This document shows, in pieces, positions 45,016 to 56,171 of a DNA stretch of 64,000 nt (position 1 is its first letter; every line of letters begins with the position of its first letter). Source of the DNA: Quillaja saponaria (lineage: Eukaryota > Streptophyta > Magnoliopsida > Fabales > Quillajaceae); NCBI GenBank assembly GCA_029379385.1, contig CM055606.1, positions 1,674,001-1,738,000 on the forward strand, given 5' to 3'. A program made the position numbers and the translations under genes. Below the pieces are notes generated by a model. The model was not told where the DNA came from. It saw only the letters and a list, made by a program, of their open reading frames with translations, and ran no database searches.

Positions 45016-46256
45016 CTAGAAAATTGACACAGAAGACAAAAGTTACCCCAAGACTATATATTCGTCATCTTCTTTTATGAGAACTTGTAACCATATAATA
45101 TATACTCTAAATTCAAAGACATATCACTGATTGAAATGGTCATGTTCAAAACTGAAATTCCAGGGAAAGCAGAAAGCTTATATTTTCAATAGTTACATAT
45201 TCACTATCTAGGACTTAACATACAGTCCTTCTTTCTCAAACTATATCACATAGTTTGAGTTTTTCTTTGTGCAGGATTCTTTCTCAATAAACAGGTGCGG
45301 CCAGTATCGTAGAGGTTGTCTACGGGATTCTTCACTATGTGTTGTTTGGTTCTTCCTTGGAATCAATTGTTTAAAGCAATGGCAGCATGGGATCGAACCT
45401 TGGGAAAATTGTAGGAAAATATGTGGGTGCATGAGGAAATATCTTACCAAGGTCAAGCACCTTTGACTTAAAAAACAGAAGTGGGCGAATCCTTTTGAAG
45501 TCTCGTATTCATTATTCCTCATTGAGGTCGACACAAGGACGAAAATAATTTTCCAATTAGTGTTACCAACAGACATTTTAAAAAGCATTCATTCTTATGA
45601 TTAGTGATCACAGAGCTGTCAGAACAGTATGTGTGTATGACATAAGAAACAGAAACAGCAAAAACACAAGCTTGAAATCTCATAATAACCACGTTACAGT
45701 TTTTGTCAACAAACAACCATGACACTCACTAAATTTGACTTGTTTCATTGATACCCACAAACATCCCGTTGACGAAAGAGGAAACCATTACAACGTAAAA
45801 TATATGAATTTTCCTTTCGGAGTACAATCAATTTTTGTAATTTAAGTAAGCTAAGAGATGGAAAAACGTCATACCAAGATACGATTTTTTGTGTCCCTAA
45901 AACAAGTGTAATCCCGCTTGTAATTCACAGACACCCCAGTTCCCTAACATAACCTATGCCAACTTTGCCCATTTGGTTCTTCTTCTCAGACTTCAGCCCC
46001 AATTGCTTGGTTTCCTGTTCATGCTCATTACTCATTAGAAAATAGAAACAGAGGTTGGTAGAAGAAAAAACAGGACAAACAAGGAAGGAGACCACATTTG
46101 TGCTGTGGGCATTCTTTGTTAAGGTTCATGGGCCTTGTTATGATTCAAGAAAACATGGACTAAAGGCCCAAGTCAGGACCATGCTCTGCTTCACCTTGTG
46201 TACCTAAAAATGAGAAAATATATGTAGATTTTAAAAATAAATACAAGGTATATAGG
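45016..46256. other. Region upstream of methyltransferase pseudogene
   Basis: Exon 1 of the methyltransferase (encoding the segment ending in HGLNW) was expected here but not found. Open minus-strand stretches at 45241-45588 and 45519-45725 carry no domain I recognise. CATGGGCCTTGTTATGATTC at about 46128 resembles CATGGGCCTTGTTTGATTC at about 46433 beside the 46.45-kb hairpin. Confidence 0.4.
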
Positions 46257-46410
46257 TAATATTACAAGGACCGAATTGAGCCCTACATAAGTTGTATCAA
46301 CGTCTCCGTCTCTTGGATTATGTTAATATTATATAATATTACAAGGACCGAATTGAGCCCTACATAAGTTGTATTAATGTCTCCGTCTCTTGGATTATGC
46401 TAATATTACA
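46257..46410. repeat. 77-bp tandem duplication
   Basis: ATTACAAGGACCGAATTGAG and the following bases starting at 46261 recur at 46338 with only a few changes. The pair lies just upstream of the long hairpin. Confidence 0.85.
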
Positions 46411-46454
46411 AAGAATCCTACACTACAAACCATGGGCCTTGTTTGATTCTGAAG

Positions 46455-46637
46455 AACAAGCAAACCATGAATGTCGTTCCCCTGCTGGTACCTGTAAGAG
46501 ATGCCAAGTTTGATGCTCATACTAGTGTAATAATGTACTCTATAGGACTATAGGTTCATAATGACGAAGAAGACAATTTCTACCGAAGCTGTTTATTCCT
46601 TAACCAGCAGGGGAACCACAGTCATGGTTTGCTTGTT
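46455..46637. repeat. Long near-perfect hairpin, 35-bp arms; candidate small-RNA precursor or foldback
   Basis: Arms 46455-46489 and 46603-46637 are complementary at 33 of 35 positions (core GTTCCCCTGCTGGT), with a 113-base loop. No flanking target duplication or transposon-like terminus was seen, which leaves a MIRNA-like precursor open. Neither arm matches a conserved plant miRNA I know. Confidence 0.75.
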
Positions 46638-47189
46638 TTTGAGAGTACTATACTGAATTATACCAATGTGAAACAGTGACAGTACAATCATATATAAGCA
46701 CCTTCGTATTGTCTTCCTCGCTTCGGGCAACCTACTCCACTGTTACGAGGAAAGTTGTAACTAGATCTCACTACTTGTCTATGTTGTTTTCTTCCATAGC
46801 TATTAGAATAGCTAACTATATAGCCCTATGCGTTGTCATTTCCCTGCAAAACTTACACTAGTATACTTAATTTGCAGGGCAGCCATAAAATTCAAATTCG
46901 AGCAGGAAGAATTGCATATATATATTATATATTTATTATTATTATTATTATTTTGTTGAATTGGAAAAGTATGTAGGATACCCTCACATTCTGACAAGAA
47001 TATTGCATCCACGTCACTACTATCCTATATCTGGATTCGGGAAGAACCCCCTACCGTATCTATGTTGGGGCCGAAGCTAAAAGTTTCTCCGACAGTAGTC
47101 ACGATCATATGTAAGAACGTAAATTTATTCCTAATAAGGTTTTATGTTATAAAATGATGGATCCTTAAAAGGTATTTGTAAACATCAAA

Positions 47190-47875
47190 ATTTTATTAAT
47201 TCTATTAATTATTTAATTTTGGACTAATTGATGTTAAAATATAAAATTGTACATTAATTAGTCAATTGTAATTGGTCAATTAAATGGTGATTGGATTCAA
47301 AATTATATTTGGCTAAATCAAATATTGATTAGTCAATTACTTGTGAGTGTTGATTAGAGACAAATCATTCGAGTAATTGGACGTTAAAATTGAAGACAAA
47401 TTGGCATTATTTTAGTGATTAAATATTCATTGAAGACAAATTAAATTAAATGAATAGTTAAATGTTGATTGGATTCAAATCGAATCCAATCACCGTTAAT
47501 ATACTCAAATTAATTTTAATTGTGCTTCAATCATCCTTAAATCAATGTCAATCACTCACAATTCAATTTCAATCATTAGTCAACTAATCAATTTCAATTA
47601 CCTCAATCACCTCTAATTTATCTATAAACACTTCTTTTATAAAAGGCTCATATTGATTTTGGAAATGAGACCAAAAAAAAAAGAACTCGTGAAACTCTTT
47701 TACTTTTCTCTCTCAACTAACAAAGATTCAAGCAAGTCACAAATCTCTGCGATCAAATCCAATGCCTACAGAGAACACAAAACCAGTCTCAATGATCATG
47801 CACAATGTCTTATTGAAAGAATTTATCGTGGATCAAGCAATACAATCTTCAAATCAAACAAAAATTTTAAGAAAA
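47190..47875. other. AT-rich LTR-like or foldback-rich stretch
   Basis: It contains many ATTGATTAGTCAATTA-type motifs and a perfect 10-bp inverted repeat (47467-47476 and 47482-47491). The right half looks like LTR sequence, with a TATA-like CTATAAACAC near 47620. Ends could not be defined, and the open frame 47653-47892 is not a convincing gene. Confidence 0.35.
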
Positions 47876-48010
47876 TTGAATCAAATGAATAAATTATATT
47901 ATTGTAAAACATATAAACACAATTTTTATCCATCCTTTTACAAAGTAATACAATTGTTATTTTTGTACATACTTTCTTGTCCATATTAGAAATTTTTAGA
48001 CAAAATTGTA
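47876..48010. repeat. Dispersed repeat, partner of 52368-52512
   Basis: Both copies begin AATCAAATGAATA and share CCTTTTACAAA and CTTTCTTnCC. They diverge on both sides. Each may be the 3' region of a minus-strand gene relic. Confidence 0.6.
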
Positions 48011-50081
48011 GCACGTACGGTGGCACTACTCTGTCTTTCATCTTTTTCTCCTTCCAAAGAAATCTTTAGGCCAACATCATCAGATCTCATGGCTTGAACT
48101 ATACAAGTTACAATTCAATCAAGCCAAGATTTCAGTCGCCATCAAATTTCTCCTCACCATCAAGCTCCTTCTGCAGTTCTTTGCGTCTTGTGTCTCCTAC
48201 TCAGCGTTGGCGCTGAGGTTAGACTATTTCTTTCCTTTTCTCCATTTTCTTTTTCTAATGCATTCACTTTCTATTTGTTTGGTTGCTATGTAACTTGAGA
48301 TTATATATAATAGTGTTTTATCAGTTTTTGCATTTCATTATAGTCAGCTGTAACTATCTTGTAATGATGAAATTAATGTGGCTTATGCAAAGGTACTAAA
48401 TAGCTAATGGATATATAAAAGTTTAGAAAGCAATTCATATTGAGGAAAAGTTCTCTGAGGTGTTTATAGAGAAAAGACCATAAACATTACTGTGGTATAA
48501 TTGTGTAAGCTTTTGACCTTTGTATAGGTTAGTAGACGAGTTGTAATGGGAACTATAAGTTTTGTTGTTTTCTTTTTTCTTTTCTTTATTAGTGAGATGT
48601 AGAAGTGAAGTCTTGGTCTACAACATCTTTTCTCATCGTATGGCTGTGATCAGGTCAGGTCCTTTAGCACTATTAGTTGGTGGATTTTAACATCTTTTAT
48701 TGGGGGTATATGATCCTTTGTTTGTTAATTTACATTTTCACTATATTTAAATTTTTTTCATTAAATGATGTTGTCACCCTCTTTTGGGGATACTGAATGC
48801 GTGTCCACACATATTGGGGAATCACATTTTGTTCTTTTGGGGGATCATGACAATGAAAAAGTTATCTTGGAAGTTGGAATAAATAAAAAAGAAATGAGCA
48901 ATTAATTAGGAACCTTCTATTAAGCACAATATTATTTTTCTTATTTTAATGACCATTTGGTAAAGCATGATCGATTACTATGTAATGGATATATTCGTCT
49001 GGGATCCTTCCCAATAAAAGAGAAAAATCATTAAGTTAGAAGCTTATCAAGGTGGGTATTAGAGTCAACATGTTGTTTTTGGGATCTCATTTAATAGTAC
49101 TCCTGCATTTCTTAACTATTTACACCTGCATTTCTTAAAATAGTCAACTATTTTGAGGTTGAATTGGCTTAGTTGTTGGCTATCTGCAAAGACAGTTATG
49201 GAAGTGCAAATCATTTTATGCAGTTAGTACTGTTTTATAAAAATGTTGTGTTTGTATAAGAAACCCATTTTTGAAATGAAGATGATTGTGCTTTCTTTAC
49301 CTTTCTTGACAACACCAATCCTTAATGTAAATATCCAGTGTTGCAGATTTGTTTGCAACTTTGTTTAATACAAATTTGAAGCATTATTTGAAAGCCAATA
49401 TAACATATATGTGACTATATATGACTAGCTTCACTTCTTAAATATTCTAGCACAATTCCTCTCTGCAGTATAAAACATCCCACTTCTACAACTGCAAATT
49501 TTCCTACCTAATTTATCTGCTTTGCTCACATAGCATTATAGTAGGCTCCAGCTTCTGTTAAATACAAACATAGTTGACTTCAATTTTGCATTTTAAATTC
49601 AATGTACTAGCTTCTTGTATGTGCTATGTAGTTATGTTTTTACCTGGACTGGCTTCCATATGTTTTTTCTTCTCCAACCCCAATTCCATAACATTATTCA
49701 TGTAGTCCCATTTATTCTTTGATTATGCACCATTTATTAACAAGTAAGGATCTACCTTAATCTTTTTTATCTCTTACCACTTTGAGCTGGTGCTTATTTT
49801 ATATATATGCATGTATTTATATCATTGCCTGTAGACTCCTTGCCCATGCTCAAGCTTAATGGACAAACCAAGAATTCCACTGTCATTATTGAAGTTAGTT
49901 GGAATTGGAAACTTGCATTTCTGGTGCAGGGGTTGAATTCTACTTCAAATGAAGATAGGTAAAGTAGCATGTGTATGTATTTGTTGTAGAAGCCATGGAT
50001 ACAACTATTTATGAAGTCCAATTCTAACTAACTTTTCATTCTAGTTTGGACAACAAATTTCTATCCCCTCAACACTTCTGG
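48011..50081. other. Intergenic, no gene recognised
   Basis: 49170-49400 is a diverged relative of 34150-34450. Otherwise the sequence is plain AT-rich and nothing is supported. Confidence 0.4.
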
Positions 50082-50089
50082 TGTTTACC

Positions 50090-51055
50090 TATGAAGCACT
50101 GGTACTCCAAAAATCCTAAAGAGTCGGTCCCTGGGAAGTACCGGGTGCTGGGACACGTGGGGACGCCTTGTACAGGCGTCCCCAAGAATTACCATATATA
50201 TTTTTTATTTTTGGGTACGGCTTGGGGATGGCTGAATATTCATGATACGGCTGAGGGACGGCTTGAAGGCTAAAAACCTGAGCCGGTGCGTTATTTTAAA
50301 AAATAAAATAATGCAACAGCAGCGTTTGGCATGAAATACCTAATCTGAAGAAGATTAATCACCAAGCCCAGACTTGGCTTCCACTCCGATATCTGAGATC
50401 AGAAGCATGCGCAGTTGCTCGTTGTGGTCCGAGATTGTTAAAGGTCTGCTTGAAATCGTCTGCTCTTCAGGCCGTTGAAGACTTGAAGGTTTGCAACCTT
50501 TCAATTTTCATCTCCACACACGGGCTCCTTCAGTTTCTGACTTTCTTCTTCTTCTACCTTCTACTGTTATTTTTTTTTTTCTTTCTGTTTTTTTGCTTCC
50601 TTGCCTTCATCTGGTTTTCATGTTGTTGTATTGTCGTACTTGCAATATGCTACTGCCTACTTTGCTTCTGTTTGCCTTTGATCAGTGAGACACGTGATTA
50701 GTGTTTGGCTGTTTTCCTTTTTTGCTACTGTGTTTGCTACTTTTTGGTCTGTCAATGCTTTATCAATATTGCTATGCTACTATTTAAATATTAAATTTTA
50801 TTTAATAGTGATAGTTTTGATTGTAAGTTATTATATTAATATTGATTATTATTAATTACTTATTAAATATTTGTGCTCTTTCTATCTTTTTTTTTACTTT
50901 AGTCCATATATATATTATATAATCTATATTTTGTAATTATTTAATTTAACATACCATGCCGTACTAGGTATCAGTAATTTTAAAAAAAATAATGAATCGC
51001 TATACCCGTGTCTTACTATACTGTATCAGAAGTACCAGTACTCATGCTTCATAGA
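50090..51055. mobile_element. Non-autonomous hAT-like element, about 966 bp
   Basis: The 8-base target duplication TGTTTACC is at 50082-50089 and 51056-51063. Termini are inverted: left TATGAAGCACTGGTACT, right (reverse complement) TATGAAGCATGAGTACTGG. Inside is a GC-rich palindrome GGGGACGCCT-TGTAC-AGGCGTCCCC near 50160, typical of this abundant plant family. There is no transposase; 50435-50701 is open by chance and T-rich. Confidence 0.8.
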
Positions 51056-51427
51056 TGTTTACCACCTTCATGGCTTTTATATAGAGAATGTTGAGCTTCT
51101 TGTTTCATTGTCATCTTCATTGTAGGTCGTTCTGATATGCTACAACAAGCTCAAAGGCTTTGAACAACAACTTGTTCTTCTTCCATAGGATAATTATTAC
51201 GTAATCATCAAAAATGGTTAGTTGCATTTTAGATAGTCATTCAACAATGATATGAAGGACCTAAATTCATGAGTTTCAAATAAATTTGGTACGTTTGATA
51301 CGCAAAATGAAGTTAAGTAAGTAGGACCAGTTTGTTTGGCTTACTGTACATGTTTTTGTGTAAACACATCACTAACAAATTGATTTGCTTATTGTTTTAC
51401 AAAGAATAGTAGCACAATGATAATAAA

Positions 51428-51908
51428 TTTAGGAGTGACAACAAGTCGAGTTCGAGCTGAGCTTTACCAAAGCTCGACTCAGCTCGTCAAGTTTTAGATA
51501 AGCTCAAGCTCGGCTCGTATTCATTAAAGGTTCGTGAGCCTAACTCTAGGTCAAGCTCAACTCGTTAAGGGCTCTTGAAGTTTTCTAAAAATTCTAAAAA
51601 TATTTTGAAATCAAAACAAGTTGAATCTATGACATACTTAGTAGTTTTTTGCATAACTTACTACCAAACCAAGTTACAACTTATGTTAAATTTTGTATAT
51701 AAAAAAATTTATTAGTAATAAAAAAATTTATTAAATAATATTAAACGAACCAGCTGACAAGCTTACGAGCTGTGTTTTGGAAATATTAAGCCCCACTCAT
51801 TTTACTAAACAAGCTCAAAATAAAGCTTAAAATTAGCTCGTTTAGTAAACAAGTCAAGCTCGAGCCAAGCCCATAACGAGCTAGCTCGGTTCATTACCAG
51901 TCCTAAAA
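51428..51908. mobile_element. hAT-type MITE, 481 bp
   Basis: The 8-base target duplication ATAATAAA is at 51420-51427 and 51909-51916. Ends are TTTAGGAGTG and (reverse complement of the right) TTTTAGGACTG. The body is rich in GAGCTCGA-like motifs, as in widespread plant hAT MITEs. It is non-coding. Confidence 0.85.
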
Positions 51909-51916
51909 ATAATAAA

Positions 51917-52515
51917 AGCTAGTATAGAAAGAAGTTTTGGAGAAAGGTCCCACTTTGCTGTAAATTCTAAATGTTTTTTCAATCAATAATGCTTAATGTA
52001 GGTTTCTTTATTTTTTATTTTTTTTTCCAATAAATATTATATGATATTTTTTATAATCATGTTATATTGTGTTGATTAATTATATGATAATTTTATTTTA
52101 ATATTTTGATATATTTAATTTTCAGAATTATTTATAAACTATTGTAAAGCATATATTTATCTAAATTATAAAGGGAAAAAAAAAAAAAGCTGAAAAAGGA
52201 AACTTGAATTATTACTAACCAACCAAGAGATGGTAGATAAAAACAAACATATGCCAGAATTTTGTACATACCTAACCAATCATCTGGTGGGTTGGTAATT
52301 ACAAACCAGCCTCATCTCTTTGCCCAAAAATTTGCACCAATCAATTTTACCGACAACTTTTGGTGGGAAATCGAATCAAATGAATACATTATTTTCTTGT
52401 ACAGAATATTAACACAAGGTTTATATCCAGCCTTTTACAAATTAATGCAATTATTATTTTTATACACACTTTCTTACCTAATACAAATTTTCAAGCAAAA
52501 TTTGTGTTCACTGTA
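51917..52515. other. Intergenic with dispersed repeat
   Basis: 52368-52512 is the partner of 47876-48010. The rest is AT-rich with no gene. Confidence 0.5.
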
Positions 52516-52700
52516 TTAGCTTTCGTCCAAAGGCATTTTGGAATCTTCACTGCGGTTTCCATAGATCACTGCAAAACAAAAATTGAAATTCAGAAATTCA
52601 TAATTTCATACAAAGAATAGAACAAACGACTAAAATAGTTAATAGTACATTAGATTTTCTTACCCGAATCATTCATCATATTGTCTGATTCAAACTCATC
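52516..52700 (-). other. Possible terminal exons of an unidentified minus-strand gene
   Basis: Minus-strand 52700-52664 (DEFESDNMMNDS) can splice by GT/AG to 52568-52516 (VIYGNRSEDSKMPLDES and TAA) in frame. No upstream exon or known domain was found. It may be a relic or chance. The dispersed repeat directly after the stop would be its 3' UTR. Confidence 0.25.
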
Positions 52701-54274
52701 TTTTTAACCAGCAATGTGTAACCCGTGAATTGTGCTTGGATGGTCTACAATTATATATGAAGTAGAATTGTAATTGTAGCTTCATGTGCTTTTATTGAGT
52801 TTTTCACAAAAAAGCTTCAATTTTGAAATACAACTCTGCAGATCTTATTTTGCTTTGTAACATGTATATCCAACTCTGTTTGTTTCCATACAAGACAAAC
52901 CCTATAAAGGAGTAAAAATGATTTACTGAGTATATATATAGGACTCATTAGAAGCAACATAGAAATTTCCATAAAGTACTCTATGAGATCTAGCTTGTCT
53001 ATTTGTATGAACACAAAATATATGAAAACCATGTGCTTTTTATCCATGTGTAAGTTCAATATCAATTGTGCTACTGCTTGCACATTATGGGATAGAGATT
53101 ATAAACAAGTTCCTTGTCACCGTTCGTATATTTTTGTGAAAAACACATGCATATATATATATATATAACTTTAAAATATATTTTTAGTTTTAAGTTTTTT
53201 AATAAATGATTGTTTTTCTTGCTTATCCTCTCCATTAATTAATTCACTTCACTAGTACTTATGGTTAGGGACAATATACCATTTACGAGAGTTGTGTACT
53301 TAATACAATATTTTTCAAGATTTCATATTACGAAGTCAAAGAATAAAACATACATACCACATTAGAGTTTTTGACAGTATATTCAATTTGAATGAGAGAC
53401 AGTTAGACTATACTGTAAAACCTAATTAGTATCCGGAACATTACCCAAATAGGGATCCACATTTGTTCTTAACTCTCTTTTGCTTGGTAATTAAAAAATA
53501 AAAAAAAAACTAATAAGCATATTCTTTTGTCTACTAAATGTTTTGAAGGAGACAAAAATCAACTTGGGCGATTAATTGCTTTTCATCATTTATAGTAAGC
53601 AAATTTTGTCATGTAATTACAATATAAACGTAATTTCTAATACTAATTAACTTTTCCTACATCCATCTCAATCGTTTCTTTTTACAGCAATATGGTCAAA
53701 ACTCTAATTTTGTTGCTAGTTATATGAGCAACACATAGATCGAAGAAATTACGTTGCCAAACTTACAAAAACACTTGAATGAATTCTAATTAAGAATTTT
53801 ATTTCCCAATCCAATAATAAAGTCAGCTCAAACACCCATTTTTAAGTGGGTTATATTTATAAAATCGTCAAAATGTAGGATTGTTCTAACGGGTGTACTA
53901 AGAACACTTGTAAAAATTCTATAAATAGAAAATTTGTAACATTTATTACGTAATTGATCTTAATTTTAGTGTTATTTAATACATAAGTTGTTATTTTTTA
54001 AAAATTTCAATTTCTAAAAATCATATTTATTGCAATTTAACAAATGTTCGCAAGGCACCAACTAGAAAAGGCCCTGTACATCACTTTGAAATTTTTAATA
54101 GCCAAAATATAGTTTAGGTCCCTATAGCGATTTTAATATTTATGAACAAAAACTCCCATAAAATACAAGAAATTTTGACAAATAGATATAGATGAGACTC
54201 AATTGAAATTAAAATAAAAGCATAGTGATGCAATTGAATATTTTTAAAATACAATGACTCATTTAAAAACATAG

Positions 54275-54278
<4 letters not shown>
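52701..54278. other. Intergenic, AT-rich
   Basis: No gene, no defined transposon ends. A short TA run lies near 53150-53168. Confidence 0.4.

Positions 54279-54319
<41 letters not shown>
54279..54319. repeat. (TA)20 microsatellite
   Basis: Uninterrupted TA dinucleotides; likely length-variable. Confidence 0.9.
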
Positions 54320-54322
<3 letters not shown>

Positions 54323-55260
54323 ATTATTAAAATATATAATATTTTAGAATTAGTATTTAATTAATTACATTGCACATAAATCACCTCACCATATACAAGA
54401 AATATTTAGCAATTGATATATATATATATGTGTGTGTGTTTTTGTTGTATAGATTATATTTTGGGTAGAATATTGCTACAGTCAAAAACTTAATGGCTAC
54501 AGCTTAATAAATTTTTATATATTATTCTCTCTTTCTTATTTACTATATCCATCTATCTCTCAACAAAACTCTATTCATTAATATCTTTTTCTTCATCTAG
54601 TCTGGCATGCTTTTTTTGATAAATTTTATAAGAGGATGCCATATTGTCTTGTTTTTTCTAATAATTTCTATGACCAAAAGCTCATAAATATCTGAGTAAT
54701 AATGAGAAAACCGAATTTCATTAATTTAATTAATCAATTGATTAATTACATTAAAAAAAATAATAATAATAATTTGTACCTTGAATTTAATCTAGTACAC
54801 AAAATATAATTTCAGTTTTATTAAACCCAACAAAAAATATTGGATCCATGATCAATCTAGAAAAAAAAAGAGTTATCACTTTATCTTGATATGCGATTCA
54901 GTGGCTAATAGATTAACCCAAATTTTGTTTCATTTGGAATTACAGATATTAGAAGAGAGATGCAAAATTAGTAAATCTTAAAACTAACCCAACATATGAA
55001 AAAATAAATTGTGTTCTTTACTCAAATAGAATTAGACAATATAGGAGACCAATAAGAAAGAGATGGGAGACGAACGAGAAATAAAATAATAAATAATTAT
55101 TTTTGTACTGATATTAATACTTTAAATAATAAATCTTAACAATATTAAAATTAGTTAAGGATAATATTATCTATTTAAATAATTAAATATTTAATATACT
55201 GTGGCCATGTGATAATAAGAACATCTTTATATTTCTGGTAATAACTTGTGAAATTGTATT
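54320..55260. other. Intergenic, AT-rich
   Basis: Nothing recognised beyond a short TA/TG run near 54416-54440. Confidence 0.4.
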
Positions 55261-55545
55261 TTCCTTACATGGAAGTTTCTTGAAGCTGTAACACTGACAC
55301 AATAAAATTGAGGAATATATCTTATTCTTGTCAATTATTTTCTCTAATTTCTAAGTGTGGATGTCATTTTTTAAAATGTTAAGGATAGAAGTGTAATCTA
55401 ACATTTCCTCACATGAAAGTTTCTTGAAGCTGTAACACTGACGCATAAAAATTGAGGAATATATCTTTTTCTTGTCAATTATTTTCTCTCATTTTTAAGT
55501 GGATATGTCATTTTAAAAAATACTGAAGGAGAGAAGGGTAATTTA
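55261..55545. repeat. 143-bp tandem duplication
   Basis: Two adjacent copies (55261-55403, 55404-55545) share GTTTCTTGAAGCTGTAACAC and TTGAGGAATATATCTT. It lies 600-900 bases upstream of the ARO gene. Confidence 0.85.
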
Positions 55546-55834
55546 ACATTAATTGATTAGTGCATTTAATGTTTATCTACCGTTAACGTTAGGCACGTAT
55601 TACATCAATTTATAAAAGAGCCCCTACACTTTCAAGCAAATGGGTTTCCACTCACCTCTCTGGCGCGTGTCTCTCTCGAGTTAGAGCCAATAGTCTTATT
55701 ATGTTATCGTAAAGATGGAGAGTGTTTACCAATCGCTTTACCGCGAAGCTTGGGTCTGTTGCTTTCTCTAGTACTTGAAACGCCCAATTATGAGTTTTTG
55801 AGTTTTAGACCAACCAATTCATCTTCTATCTTCC

Positions 55835-55842
55835 TATATATA
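55835..55842 (+). promoter_or_regulatory. Possible TATA box of the ARO gene
   Basis: TATATATA lies 330 bases before the ATG; this would imply a leader of about 300 bases. CT-rich stretches near 55920-55980 fit a plant leader. Not certain. Confidence 0.35.
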
Positions 55843-56171
55843 ACCGAAACAATAAATGGTGGTGTAATCCTTACATATTTACATAAAATTTGGAGAAATA
55901 CTCGTTTGACCATTACCAAAATCTCCTCCTCTTTCCTTGGCGGCGCCACCACTACTTCTACCCTCTCTCACCCTCTACCACTTGCAATGTAGAATGCAAA
56001 TTACACATCCCAATTCCCAACCCCAGAACCTCATTTACAAAATTTCATGCTAGACACCAAGTCCCTTGTAGAAAGAAACGATTTTTCTTTCATTTGAGAC
56101 AAAACCCATTTTTGGGTTTTGGGTATTGGTATTTGATCTTGTTTAGAAGGTGGGTTGGGTCCGCTTAAACC

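Noticed and set aside
45241..45588. 115-codon minus-strand frame as exon 1 of the methyltransferase
   Set aside because: No match to the expected N-terminal family motifs.
50435..50701. 88-codon open frame rich in Phe/Leu/Cys
   Set aside because: It comes from a T-rich low-complexity stretch inside a non-autonomous hAT-like element.
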